From assembly GCA_965246745.1 (NCBI GenBank), contig OZ251980.1, positions 2,728,001 to 2,792,000 of the forward strand: 64,000 nucleotides of DNA, given 5' to 3'. A program made the position numbers and the translations under genes. The stretch comes from JANXMY01 sp965246745 (lineage in GTDB: Bacteria; Armatimonadota; Armatimonadia; Armatimonadales; Capsulimonadaceae). The notes under the pieces are model-generated. The model searched no databases, was not told the DNA's origin, and saw only the letters and a program-made list of their open reading frames with translations. Numbering within the stretch: position 1 is the stretch's first letter; each line of letters opens with the position of its first letter. Shown here piece by piece: positions 25,452 to 33,304 of this stretch.

Positions 25452-25683
25452 GCTGCGCCTGCCACTTCTCCCACGCGGCGCGAACGGTCGGCCCCGGATC
25501 ATCGCCGTCTATCAGCGCAGCTTGATAATCCGTCAGGGCGGAAACGGGGTCCAAAACCGTGCCGTCGGACGCCAGCGTCAGCAGCACCGCGCTTTCGCCG
25601 CCTGCGGGCCGCGCTTTCGCTTCAAACCGCTTGTCGTGGTCTTTGATAAATTCGGCGAATTGGTGAGCCTGCTGCTCGGTCAT
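25441..25683 (-). CDS. Small acidic hypothetical protein
   Basis: An 80-residue protein with the ribosome binding site GGGAGAGG before the ATG at 25683. It has a helical N-terminus (QQAHQFAEFIKDHDKRFEAKA) and a strand-rich centre (VLLTLASDGTVLDPVSALTDYQ). No family is recognised. The stop overlaps the start of the next gene, so the two are co-expressed. Confidence 0.6.
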   Translation of the reverse strand: MTEQQAHQFAEFIKDHDKRFEAKARPAGGESAVLLTLASDGTVLDPVSALTDYQAALIDGDDPGPTVRAAWEKWQAQHGG

Positions 25684-25796
25684 CGTATTTCCTCTCCCTG
25701 CCGTCTGCGTTTGTTCCCCGCCGCCGCCGGGGTAAAACAAGGCCAACCGAAAACAAACCCAACAGTAAACAAGGCCGATAGAAAGCGAGACCGACC

Positions 25797-26027
25797 GTGG
25801 AACTGACGAAAGACACCCCGACCACCGCAGAAACGCCGCCGGACGACCTGCAAAAAACAAGCAGCGGCCGCGCCGACGCGCTTGGCGGCAAAGATGCGCC
25901 CGCGCAGACCGCCAGCGACATGTCGCAAAGCGGCGAAGCTTATCCCGGCCCCCGCGCCGGCGGCGAAACCGACAAGCTCGACCCAGGAGAAGGAGACGGC
26001 CAAGTCCATGACCCCCACCGCGCCTGA
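25797..26027 (+). CDS. Low-complexity acidic protein, probably disordered
   Basis: A 76-residue frame from a GTG at 25797, rich in Asp, Gly, Pro and Thr with a GETDKLDPGEGDG segment. Nothing globular is predicted. It overlaps the next small frame by 20 nt. Coding status is uncertain, but a preceding GAAAGCGAG could serve as a ribosome binding site. Confidence 0.4.
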   Translation: MELTKDTPTTAETPPDDLQKTSSGRADALGGKDAPAQTASDMSQSGEAYPGPRAGGETDKLDPGEGDGQVHDPHRA

Positions 26028-26253
26028 CCCGTCTTCCGACCTCACGGAACCTACCGTGTCGCACCCGAGCGAGTATACCCAAAGCGCCGAGGGCGATATT
26101 CCAAACACGACCACGCCGGACACCACCACGGCGGGCGACGAGCTGCCGGCGGGCGACCTCGACCCCGGCGCGACGAAATCCGCAGACGAAACCGGGCAGG
26201 GCGGCGACCCCGCTGAGCCGGCCAAAAACAAAGCCCACCCGTGGAACGGCTGA
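26008..26253 (+). CDS. Second low-complexity Pro/Thr/Asp-rich small protein
   Basis: An 81-residue frame starting at 26008 after a good purine-rich site (GGAGAAGGAGA). The sequence repeats SAEGDIPNTTTPDTTTAGDELPAGDLDPG-like elements and resembles the preceding frame in composition (LDPG). It is probably an unstructured protein; its function is unknown. It ends 32 nt before queE. Confidence 0.5.
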   Translation: MTPTAPDPSSDLTEPTVSHPSEYTQSAEGDIPNTTTPDTTTAGDELPAGDLDPGATKSADETGQGGDPAEPAKNKAHPWNG

Positions 26254-26278
26254 CCCGAAGGCATGTGCCGGGTATAAT
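26250..26278 (+). promoter_or_regulatory. Promoter of queE, predicted leaderless
   Basis: A perfect TATAAT at 26273-26278 with a weak -35 CTGACC at 26250-26255 (17-bp spacer). The ATG begins 6 nt after the -10 box and no ribosome binding site exists. Confidence 0.7.
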
Positions 26279-26284
26279 AACGGC

Positions 26285-26968
26285 ATGGTCCAGACATTGA
26301 CGGAAAAGCCGTACCGGGGGGCGACGCCGGACCCCGCCGCCGCGACCCGCGACGCGATGGCGGCTGCCAAAAGCGGCCTGTTGCCGCTGGTCGAGATTTT
26401 TTACTCGCTGCAAGGCGAAGGACTGCGGACCGGGCAGGCGACGGTGTTTGTCCGCTTTGCCGGCTGCAACCTGGCCTGCGATTTCTGCGACACCGATTTT
26501 CGGGTCAAAGAAACATTCACTGTGGACGCTCTCGCCGAAGAAATCGCGCGGGTAGGGGGCGACTGCCGGTGGGTCTGCTTCACCGGCGGCGAGCCGACCC
26601 TGCACGACCTTCAGCCGCTCTGCGAAAAGCTGCATGCCGGGGGCTACCGGCTCCAAATCGAGACCAACGGCACGCGGCCCCGGCCCGAGTGGGGCATTGA
26701 CCATGTGACCGTTTCCCCAAAGCAGCCGCAGGGCGGACGGCTGCACCCGTGGTACGAAGCGAACGCGACCGAGTTCAAGTATGTTGTGGACAGCGAAGCG
26801 GACCTCGCGCGGGCGCTGACCGGCGCACAGGGGCATGGCCGCCGAACTCTGCTTCAGCCGAACGCGCTGAACCCGGACGCGGTCCGGCTCTGCATTGACG
26901 CCGTGAAGCAGCATCCGGGGCTTTTCCGCTTGTCTCTGCAAACCCACAAGTTTCTGCACATTCGGTGA
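26285..26968 (+). CDS. queE: 7-carboxy-7-deazaguanine synthase
   Basis: A 227-residue radical SAM enzyme that forms the 7-deazaguanine ring for queuosine. The cluster motif is C-x3-C-x2-C at Cys61, Cys65 and Cys68 (FAGCNLACDFCDTDF). FYSLQGEG before it, FTGGEPTLH, QIETNGTRP and HVTVSPKQP are QueE signatures. No other queuosine gene is adjacent here. Confidence 0.93.
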   Translation: MVQTLTEKPYRGATPDPAAATRDAMAAAKSGLLPLVEIFYSLQGEGLRTGQATVFVRFAGCNLACDFCDTDFRVKETFTVDALAEEIARVGGDCRWVCFTGGEPTLHDLQPLCEKLHAGGYRLQIETNGTRPRPEWGIDHVTVSPKQPQGGRLHPWYEANATEFKYVVDSEADLARALTGAQGHGRRTLLQPNALNPDAVRLCIDAVKQHPGLFRLSLQTHKFLHIR

Positions 26969-26971
26969 TGT

Positions 26972-27017
26972 CCCCCCCCCGCCCCAATTCCGGCTCCCCA
27001 GAATTGGGGCGGGGGGA
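26972..27017. repeat. Palindromic interspersed element, copy C (short form)
   Basis: CCCCCCGCCCCAATTC and GAATTGGGGCGGGGGG face each other around the 10-nt CGGCTCCCCA. It keeps the right arm of copies A and B but lacks their centre, so it looks like an internally deleted member. Confidence 0.8.
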
Positions 27018-27033
27018 TACTCATAGACGCAAA

Positions 27034-27075
27034 AAAACTGCCGCGCTGTGCGGGGATACACAGGGCGGCAGTTTT
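27034..27075. terminator. Hairpin terminator downstream of queE
   Basis: AAAACTGCCGCGCTGTG pairs with CACAGGGCGGCAGTTTT with one mismatch. An A-run on the left and a T-run on the right suit both strands. Confidence 0.75.
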
Positions 27076-27203
27076 GCAGGTGCGCGGGGAAACGCACCGG
27101 GGTTCGTTCCCGCCGGCGGTGTACGTCGGCGCTGAACTTACTATATCACAACTCGCGACGGCTGTCAAGCGGTTTTCCAACATATTTTGCGGGGGAAGTT
27201 TTC

Positions 27204-27872
27204 ATGTGCGGACGGTTCACGCTGTATCATACGCCGGACGAAATCGCGGAGCGCTTTCAAGTCTCGGACGTGCCGGAAACCGAAGCGCGGTACAACATCG
27301 CGCCGACCCAAAACGTCGCGGTGGTCACACAGAACGGCGCTCGGCACCTTGAAAATTACGTTTGGGGCCTTGTTCCGTCATGGGCCAAAGACCCGAGCAT
27401 CGGCAGCCGCATGATCAACGCCCGCGCGGAAACGCTGGCCGAAAAGCCGTCGTTTCGCACCGCCCTGTCCCGCCGCCGCTGCCTGCTGCCCGCCGACGGC
27501 TTCTACGAATGGCAAGCCCCGGCGGAAGGCGCGAGCGGCAAAACCCCCACTTACCTGCACCGCCGCGACAGCGGCTTGTTTGCGTTTGCAGGCTTGTGGG
27601 ACGAATGGCACGCGCCGGACGGTTCCCCGCTGCGCTCCTGCACGATTATCACGACGACTCCGAACGCCGCCGCCGCCCCTATCCACAACCGCATGCCGGT
27701 TATTCTGCGCCCGGAAGACGAAGCGTTCTGGCTCGACCCCGCCGTGTCCGACCCGCGCGATTTGCTGCCCCTGCTTGCCCCGTACCCGGCAGACTTGATG
27801 GAAACGTATCCCGTCTCGCGCCGCGTCAATGTCCCGACAGTGGACGACGCCGCGCTGATTGCGGCGGCCTGA
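27204..27872 (+). CDS. SOS response-associated peptidase (SRAP, YedK/HMCES family)
   Basis: A 222-residue protein that forms a covalent thiazolidine link with abasic sites in single-stranded DNA. Catalytic residues are visible: Cys2 directly after the Met, Asn31 in RYNIAPTQ, Glu102 in ADGFYEW and His161 in HNRMP. GGGGGAAG precedes the ATG. No GAAC-N4-GTT box like those of lexA was found upstream, so SOS control is not shown here. Confidence 0.95.
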   Translation: MCGRFTLYHTPDEIAERFQVSDVPETEARYNIAPTQNVAVVTQNGARHLENYVWGLVPSWAKDPSIGSRMINARAETLAEKPSFRTALSRRRCLLPADGFYEWQAPAEGASGKTPTYLHRRDSGLFAFAGLWDEWHAPDGSPLRSCTIITTTPNAAAAPIHNRMPVILRPEDEAFWLDPAVSDPRDLLPLLAPYPADLMETYPVSRRVNVPTVDDAALIAAA

Positions 27873-28685
27873 TCATTTCTGAGCAATCAGCGCATACAGT
27901 CCCGCGCGGCTCGGGTCGTCGGGGTCGTACAAGACAGACACCGGCTGGCCGACATGAAAGGTGCGCCACTGCTCGGCGCTGACCTGCTCTTCGCGGCCGG
28001 TGTCGGGGCCGCCGGGGTAGCCGTAGCGCACAAAGTATCGCGGGCTGTCTTCGGCTTCGGACCGGGCGTGCGTGATTGTGCCGACCGCCGCCGTGCCCCG
28101 GCGCAGCAGAAACACGCGGCTGCCGGTCCAGCGGGTCAAGCGCCGAAACAAAAAAGCGCTGACGGCCAGCACCAGGCCGCCGGTCAGAACCAATGCCCCA
28201 ATGCGGCTGCCCGCGCCGGGTCCCCAGGGCTGACACAGCACCGCGCCGCCGAGCCGGGCGACCCGCAGGGGGACATGCTGACCGAGCCGCAGCGGCGGCG
28301 GGGCGGCCGGGGCGGAAGGCCGTCCGGGCTGCGGCCCGGCGGGCGGCTCGCCGAGCGCAACCCACCCGGTTTCGGAGACAGGGCCGCGCGGGCCGGGAAC
28401 CAGGGCCGCGTAGCGAACCGCGATTTGCCGAGGGGCGGGGTCTTTCGGGCCGAGCGGCGGCGCGGTGCGGATTTCAATGATTTGGCCCGATACGGGCCAG
28501 CCGGCGGCGGCCAGCCACGTCAGCGTGCCGGCTTCCCACAGGGCGCGGGCGCTGCCGAGCGCGAACACGCCGAGCAGCAGCCCGGCGACCCCCAGCAGCA
28601 GCCGGGTCCGCAGCGGCAGGCGCAGGCGGCGCGGAGCCGGCCCGGCAATTTCCGGCTCGAGCATGTGTTCAATCACGGCTTCCAT
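27873..28685 (-). CDS. DUF3592-like two-helix membrane protein
   Basis: About 270 residues from the ATG at 28685, which overlaps the upstream ABC gene by 17 nt. Two membrane segments (about 27-50 and 165-190) flank a periplasmic beta domain, and the C-terminal part (RRGTAAVGTITHARSEAEDSPRYFVRYGYPGG to VSVLYDPDDPSRAG) matches the DUF3592 pattern (variable membrane protein with a V-x-Y-D-P-x-(D/N)P turn). The first domain resembles it too, so it may be a duplicated unit. Function unknown. Confidence 0.68.
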   Translation of the reverse strand: MEAVIEHMLEPEIAGPAPRRLRLPLRTRLLLGVAGLLLGVFALGSARALWEAGTLTWLAAAGWPVSGQIIEIRTAPPLGPKDPAPRQIAVRYAALVPGPRGPVSETGWVALGEPPAGPQPGRPSAPAAPPPLRLGQHVPLRVARLGGAVLCQPWGPGAGSRIGALVLTGGLVLAVSAFLFRRLTRWTGSRVFLLRRGTAAVGTITHARSEAEDSPRYFVRYGYPGGPDTGREEQVSAEQWRTFHVGQPVSVLYDPDDPSRAGLYALIAQK

Positions 28686-29997
28686 CAAGCGTCTCCAAAT
28701 CCAAAAAAGCAGGCGAATCCAAAAAAGCGAGCAGGGCGACATCGTCGGGCACGGTTTCGGCCCCGGCGGCCAGCAGCGCGGCCCAGAGTTTCAGCGCCGC
28801 GCCGCCGCTGAAGTCCCGCGCCTCAAAGCCGCCGGGGTGGACGCAGACCACGGCCCTTCCGGCCCGGCGCAGGCTCAGGGCGGCTTCCAAATTGGCAAGG
28901 TTGGCCCGCCCGAACGGCACGTCCGTCAAGACAACAGCGGAAGCGTCGGCGGCCAGCCGGGCGGCGGCTTCCAGGGCGGCATACGACAGCAGCGAAAACG
29001 GCGACTCGGCGCTGAACGCGATGCCGAGCCGCCGGGCGGCGTCGGCATCGGCGTCGTCCGCGTGCAGCGCTCCGGCCGTAAGCGTATACCCGCGCCCGTG
29101 CAGCAGCATCAGCCGCGCCGCGCCGGTGCCGCCGCCGCAGATCACATGAACGCGTTTAAGAACGGTCGGCTTCGGCGCAGGCGGCAGGGCGGGCAGGGGC
29201 AGCGCCCAGGGCCGCCCGGTGGCCGGATGCGGGCGGACCCAGACCCGTGCGCCGTAGACTTCGGCGAGGTTTGTTTCCGTGAGCACTGCGGCGGGCGTGC
29301 CCGACGCCGCAATCTCGCCGCCCCGGAGCAGGGTCAGCGTGTCGCAGTAGGCCGCCGCCAAGTTGACATCGTGCAGCACGGCCAGCACGGCCAGCCCGCG
29401 CTCGTGCGCTAGATCGCGGGCCAAAGTCAGCGTTTCGGCTTGATGCCGCAGGTCCAAATTGGCCGTCGGCTCATCCAACAGTAAAACACGCGGCTTCTGC
29501 GCGAGGGCGCGGGCCAGCAGGACGCGCTGACGCTCGCCGCCGGACAGGGTCGTCACGGCCCGCTCGGCCAGCGCGTCCACCCCGGCGGATTTCATAGCGT
29601 CCGCGACGATGTCTTCATCGGCAGGCGTTTCCGACGCAAACGGGCGGGGCGGCAGGTGCGGGGCGCGGCCCATGCGGACCACGTCGCGCACGGAAAAGTC
29701 CAGCGAAATCCCCGTGTCCTGCGGCACCACGGCGATTGCTTGCGCCGACTCCCGCGCGGAATAAGCGGCGTAAAGGTCCGCCTCGTCCAGCAGCACCGCG
29801 CCCTGCGACGGCCTCAGCGCCCGCGACAAAGCCCGGACCAGGGTGGACTTGCCGGAGCCGTTCGGGCCGATGACGGCGTGAAAGACGCCGGGCGCAAGGG
29901 CCAGCGACAGCGCCGCCAGCGCCGGCGGGGCGTCCGCCGCGTAGCGCAGGGTGATTTGGTCGGCGGCCAGCCGGGCCGGTGTGTTCGGGGTCGTCAC
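28669..29997 (-). CDS. FecE/BtuD-type ABC ATPase with a C-terminal Rossmann-like domain
   Basis: Residues 1-255 form the ATPase of a vitamin B12/iron-siderophore importer: Walker A GPNGSGKST (44-52), signature LSGGERQR near 150, Walker B VLLLDEPTANLDL near 165 and the switch H in LAVLHDVNL. After a linker, residues 280-442 form a second domain opening with VHVICGGGTGAARLM, a nucleotide-binding-like glycine loop seen as a fusion in some cobalamin ABC ATPases. No permease or binding protein is adjacent, so the substrate is not certain. Predicted leaderless GTG start. Confidence 0.85.
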   Translation of the reverse strand: MTTPNTPARLAADQITLRYAADAPPALAALSLALAPGVFHAVIGPNGSGKSTLVRALSRALRPSQGAVLLDEADLYAAYSARESAQAIAVVPQDTGISLDFSVRDVVRMGRAPHLPPRPFASETPADEDIVADAMKSAGVDALAERAVTTLSGGERQRVLLARALAQKPRVLLLDEPTANLDLRHQAETLTLARDLAHERGLAVLAVLHDVNLAAAYCDTLTLLRGGEIAASGTPAAVLTETNLAEVYGARVWVRPHPATGRPWALPLPALPPAPKPTVLKRVHVICGGGTGAARLMLLHGRGYTLTAGALHADDADADAARRLGIAFSAESPFSLLSYAALEAAARLAADASAVVLTDVPFGRANLANLEAALSLRRAGRAVVCVHPGGFEARDFSGGAALKLWAALLAAGAETVPDDVALLAFLDSPAFLDLETLDGSRD

Positions 29998-30005
29998 TTG
30001 GCATC

Positions 30006-30011
30006 ATTGTA
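30006..30011 (-). promoter_or_regulatory. -10 box of the ABC ATPase gene
   Basis: TACAAT on the minus strand lies 8 nt before the GTG at 29997; no ribosome binding site is seen and the -35 region is weak. This suggests a leaderless transcript. Confidence 0.5.
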
Positions 30012-30154
30012 GCAGAATTCGCCGAGATAAAATGATTCAAGCGAAATTGCGGGGAGGAATCGGGCGGGCGCATGCCGAACACATTCCCACAGCCTCAGCG
30101 TTGAGCACAGCCGGGCCGTAACACCTTCCAGCCGAGCGTGAGACCAAGCAGCGC

Positions 30155-31090
30155 ATGACCACAGCAGCCGATCAGTATTTCAGCGGCCTGCCCGAAGACG
30201 ACTCGCGTGAGGCGATGGCTTTGGGCCGCTCGCTCGCGTCCGAGCCGCTGCCCGGCGGGTCGCTGGCCGACGACCTGGCGTCGTACATCAACCGCCTGAC
30301 CCGCACCCGGCTGCTCACGGCGACCGAGGAAAAGTCTCTGTCCCGCCGCGCCCGCTACGGCGACGGGTCCGCCAAAGAGCGCCTCATTGAAGCCAACATG
30401 CGCCTGGTGGTGTCTATCGCCAAAAATTACCTGGCAAGCGGCATTCCCCTCGAAGATTTGATTCAGGAAGGCGCAATCGGTTTAATGACCGCCACCGAGC
30501 GGTTTGACCCGCGCATGGGCTATCGGTTCAGCACCTACGCCACCCAGTGGATACGCCAAAGCATCGGCCGGGCGATTGACAACAAAGCCAAAGCCATCCG
30601 CCTGCCCGCGCATATCTCCGAGTCGCTGCGAAAAATAGACAAGTCCAAAGCCGAGCTTCAGCGCTCGCTCGGGCACGAGCCGACCACGGAAGAAATCGCC
30701 GAGCATTCGGGATTGTCGGTGAAAAAAACCAACAGCCTGCTTCAAACCACGCAGGAGCCGGTGTCGCTCGACATGACGGTCGGCGACGACGACAGCACAT
30801 CGCTCGGCAGCTTGGTTCTCGACCGCAACTCGCCCAACCCGCAGGACGAGCTGATTGCGCAGGAGATGCGCGGCGAGATCGAAGCGATTTTGAATACTCT
30901 GGACGACCGCGAAAAAATCATCATGCGAAAGCGGTTCGGGTTCGACGAGGACGACAAATCGGTTTTGCAGCAGATCGGCGACGAGCTGCATATCTCCCGC
31001 GAGCGGGTCCGCCAGATTGAGTCCCAGGCTCTCCGCAAGCTGCGCTCCGCCGCCCGCAAAAAGCGCCTCCGCGATTATTTGCAGTCGTAA
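30155..31090 (+). CDS. Sigma-70 family RNA polymerase sigma factor (group 2)
   Basis: A 311-residue sigma factor with region 1.2 (LADDLASYINRLTRTRLLT), region 2 (RLIEANMRLVVSIAKNYLASG, LIQEGAIGLMTATERFDP, YRFSTYATQWIRQSI), region 3 and region 4 (LDDREKIIMRKRFGFDED, LQQIGDELHISRERVRQIESQAL). Region 1.1 of housekeeping factors is absent, so it is more likely an alternative group 2 factor than the main RpoD. It is divergent from the ABC ATPase gene; its leader of 120 nt or more carries a TAAAAT at 30028. Confidence 0.9.
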   Translation: MTTAADQYFSGLPEDDSREAMALGRSLASEPLPGGSLADDLASYINRLTRTRLLTATEEKSLSRRARYGDGSAKERLIEANMRLVVSIAKNYLASGIPLEDLIQEGAIGLMTATERFDPRMGYRFSTYATQWIRQSIGRAIDNKAKAIRLPAHISESLRKIDKSKAELQRSLGHEPTTEEIAEHSGLSVKKTNSLLQTTQEPVSLDMTVGDDDSTSLGSLVLDRNSPNPQDELIAQEMRGEIEAILNTLDDREKIIMRKRFGFDEDDKSVLQQIGDELHISRERVRQIESQALRKLRSAARKKRLRDYLQS

Positions 31091-31107
31091 GGCCAAACGA
31101 AAATCAA

Positions 31108-31154
31108 GCGAGCGGAGCAGCGAGGAAGTAAACTTTGCTCGCTGCTCTGCTCGC
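31108..31154. terminator. Hairpin downstream of the sigma factor
   Basis: GCGAGCGGAGCAGCGAG and CTCGCTGCTCTGCTCGC form a stem with one mismatch around a 13-nt loop. No T-run follows, so it may be a terminator or an mRNA-stabilising hairpin. Confidence 0.55.
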
Positions 31155-31180
31155 CTCACCCTCGCTCTCTTCGCGCCCTG

Positions 31181-31483
31181 TTATTCTTCCCCCTCCAAAG
31201 GCCCGAAAGCCGGGGCGCGGGCGAGGCTGGCTTTAATCGAGTCTTCCACAAACTGCGCCACCACTTCCTCGGTTTCCAGCGCCGCTACTTGACGGCGGAG
31301 CGCCGCCACCTGCGTTTCCAGCGCCGCCCGCGCCGCCGGGTCGGCCTCGGCGTCGCGCGACACCACCATCGCCTTTAACCGCTCCCGCAGGGCGTCCCGG
31401 AGCGCCCGCCACTCGGTCGCGCGGGGCGTGTCGCCGAGAAACTCTTCCAAAATATCATCGCTGCGGTGATTGCTGTGCGCCAT
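31181..31483 (-). CDS. Coiled-coil hypothetical protein
   Basis: A 100-residue acidic protein. The centre (ALETQVAALRRQVAALETEEV, about 57-77) is a heptad-type coiled coil. TATGAT lies 5 nt before the ATG at 31483 and there is no ribosome binding site, so it may be leaderless. No family is recognised. It is divergent from the flagellar cluster. Confidence 0.5.
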   Translation of the reverse strand: MAHSNHRSDDILEEFLGDTPRATEWRALRDALRERLKAMVVSRDAEADPAARAALETQVAALRRQVAALETEEVVAQFVEDSIKASLARAPAFGPLEGEE

Positions 31484-31488
31484 GCCGT

Positions 31489-31494
31489 ATCATA
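31489..31494 (-). promoter_or_regulatory. -10 box, predicted leaderless gene
   Basis: TATGAT on the minus strand is separated by 5 nt from the ATG at 31483. Confidence 0.4.
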
Positions 31495-31539
31495 CCCCGC
31501 TTTGGTGAAATCCTCGTGAAAACCCCGCATTCTTCTCCC

Positions 31540-31567
31540 TAATGAAACCGACAACCCGCGCCGATAA
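31540..31567 (+). promoter_or_regulatory. Sigma-28-like promoter before flgF
   Basis: GCCGATAA at 31560-31567 is the FliA/SigD -10 consensus and TAAT at 31540-31543 the -35 half (16-nt spacer). The flgF start follows 21 nt later with GGGAGA in between. Confidence 0.65.
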
Positions 31568-31588
31568 TCGGGGTGGGAGACTTTTTTT

Positions 31589-32338
31589 ATGACACGCGGA
31601 GTTTACACCGCCGCCGCCGGCATGCTGGCAAACCAGGCCGCGCAGGACACCATCGCGCAGAACCTGGCGAATGCGGGGACGACCGGCTACAAAGAGCAGG
31701 TGCCGCGCTTTGAATCGTTTTTAAGCGAACCCGTCTCGCGCTTGTCCCCCGCCGACCGGGCCGCCCTCGGCACGCTCGGCAGCGGCGGCGGCCTGAAAGA
31801 CGAAACCACCAACTTCAGCCCCGGCGGCCTGCAAGCCTCGGGCAATCCGCTTGATGTAGCGCTCACCGGCGACGGGGCGCTGGTGATCCAAACACCGGCG
31901 GGGCCGCGCCTGAGCCGCGACGGGGCGCTGACCTTGACTGCCCAGGGAACTTTGGTGCAGGCGGGCACCGGCCAGGCCGTGCTTACTGACCGCAATGCGC
32001 CGCTGACAATCCCCGCCCGGACAAAAGCCGTCGTGATCGGCCCGGCGGGCGAAGTGAGCGCCGACGGCGTAAGGCTCGGACGCCTCCGGCTGGCGTCGCT
32101 GTCCGCCGCCGTCAGCCCGGTCCGGGTCGGCGACAACCAGTACGCGGTTTCCAGCATTCAGCCCGCGTCGCGAGCCGCGACTGTGCGGCAGGGCTACTTG
32201 GAAGCGTCCAATGTCAGCATCGTCAAAGAAATGGTTTCGATGATCTCCATCATGCGGGCTTACGAAACCAACCAAAAGATGCTGCAAGCCGAAGACGACA
32301 CGACCGGCAAAGCGACGGGTGAAGTCGGGAAATTGTAG
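31589..32338 (+). CDS. flgF: Flagellar rod protein FlgF (or FlgG-like)
   Basis: A 249-residue rod/hook protein with the family start TRGVYTAAAGMLANQAAQDTIAQNLANAGTTGYK, a central domain, and the conserved end GYLEASNVSIVKEMVSMISIMRAYETNQKML. Both ends are coiled-coil rod segments. It is shorter than FlgG next door, so FlgF is the more likely identity. Two FlgF/FlgG-type genes in a row is the usual order. GGGAGA precedes the ATG. Confidence 0.9.
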   Translation: MTRGVYTAAAGMLANQAAQDTIAQNLANAGTTGYKEQVPRFESFLSEPVSRLSPADRAALGTLGSGGGLKDETTNFSPGGLQASGNPLDVALTGDGALVIQTPAGPRLSRDGALTLTAQGTLVQAGTGQAVLTDRNAPLTIPARTKAVVIGPAGEVSADGVRLGRLRLASLSAAVSPVRVGDNQYAVSSIQPASRAATVRQGYLEASNVSIVKEMVSMISIMRAYETNQKMLQAEDDTTGKATGEVGKL

Positions 32339-32488
32339 AAACTGAGCGAAGATGGAGCGAGTGAAGTTTACTTTCTCGCCTTCTGCTTCTGACATCTCAC
32401 GGCTGGACTGCCTTCTGCCCCGGCGCAGAGGCGGAAGCCGACGACCCGCGCTTCTCGACCGAGAAGCGCACGGAAGGAACCACGGCTT

Positions 32489-33277
32489 ATGATGCGTGCC
32501 CTCTACACGGCCGCCACCGGCATGGAAGCCCAGCAGCTCAACATGGATGTCATCGCCAACAACCTGGCGAATGTCAACACCGTCGGCTTCAAAAAAGCCC
32601 GCGCGGACTTCCAGGACCTGCTGTACCAGGAAATGCGGCCCGCCGGCGCAACCGTCGCCCAGGGCGCGACTTCGCCCACCGGCCTCGAAGTCGGCCTCGG
32701 GGTCAAGCCCGCGTCCACCGAGACCATGTTCGACCAGGGAACGCTCCAAGAAACCGGCAACAACACCGACATCGCTATTGAAGGCGACGGCTTTTACAAA
32801 GTCCTGCTGCCCGACGGCACCAGCGGATACACCCGCGACGGCGCGTTTAAGCGCGATGCCCAGGGCAAGCTGGTCAATTCCGACGGCTTCGCGCTTCAGC
32901 CCGAAATCACCATCCCCGCCGATGCGACTTCCATTGCGGTCGGCAAAGACGGCACGGTCAATATCACGCGCGGCGGCTCCAACACCCCGCAGGCGGTCGG
33001 CAAGATTACTTTGTCCCGCTTCTCAAACCCCGCCGGCCTGCTCCATCTCGGCGGCAACAATTTCCAGGAAACGGCGGCGTCGGGCACCCCCACCGACGGC
33101 ACCCCCGGCCAGACCGGCTTCGGCCAGCTCGCCCAGGGCACATTGGAGATGTCCAATGTCCAGATTGTGCAGGAGATGGTCAACATGATCACCGCCCAGC
33201 GGGCGTATGAAGTCAACTCCAAAGCCATTCAAACGTCCGACGAAATGCTGCAAACGGCCAACGGGCTGAAGCGCTAA
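32489..33277 (+). CDS. flgG: Flagellar distal rod protein FlgG
   Basis: A 262-residue protein opening MRALYTAATGMEAQQLNMDVIANNLANVNTVGFK and closing LEMSNVQIVQEMVNMITAQRAYEVNSKAIQTSDEML, the FlgG hallmark. It builds the distal rod crossing the periplasm. GAAGGAA precedes the ATG. The gap of 150 nt from flgF holds a GC-rich segment without a recognised signal. Confidence 0.97.
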   Translation: MMRALYTAATGMEAQQLNMDVIANNLANVNTVGFKKARADFQDLLYQEMRPAGATVAQGATSPTGLEVGLGVKPASTETMFDQGTLQETGNNTDIAIEGDGFYKVLLPDGTSGYTRDGAFKRDAQGKLVNSDGFALQPEITIPADATSIAVGKDGTVNITRGGSNTPQAVGKITLSRFSNPAGLLHLGGNNFQETAASGTPTDGTPGQTGFGQLAQGTLEMSNVQIVQEMVNMITAQRAYEVNSKAIQTSDEMLQTANGLKR

Positions 33278-33304
33278 CCTGAACGCTCGTTTTGGAGACC
33301 CGCC

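Noticed and set aside
27076..27203. SOS box search upstream of the SRAP gene
   Set aside because: No GAAC-N4-GTT sequence was found, so LexA control is not claimed.
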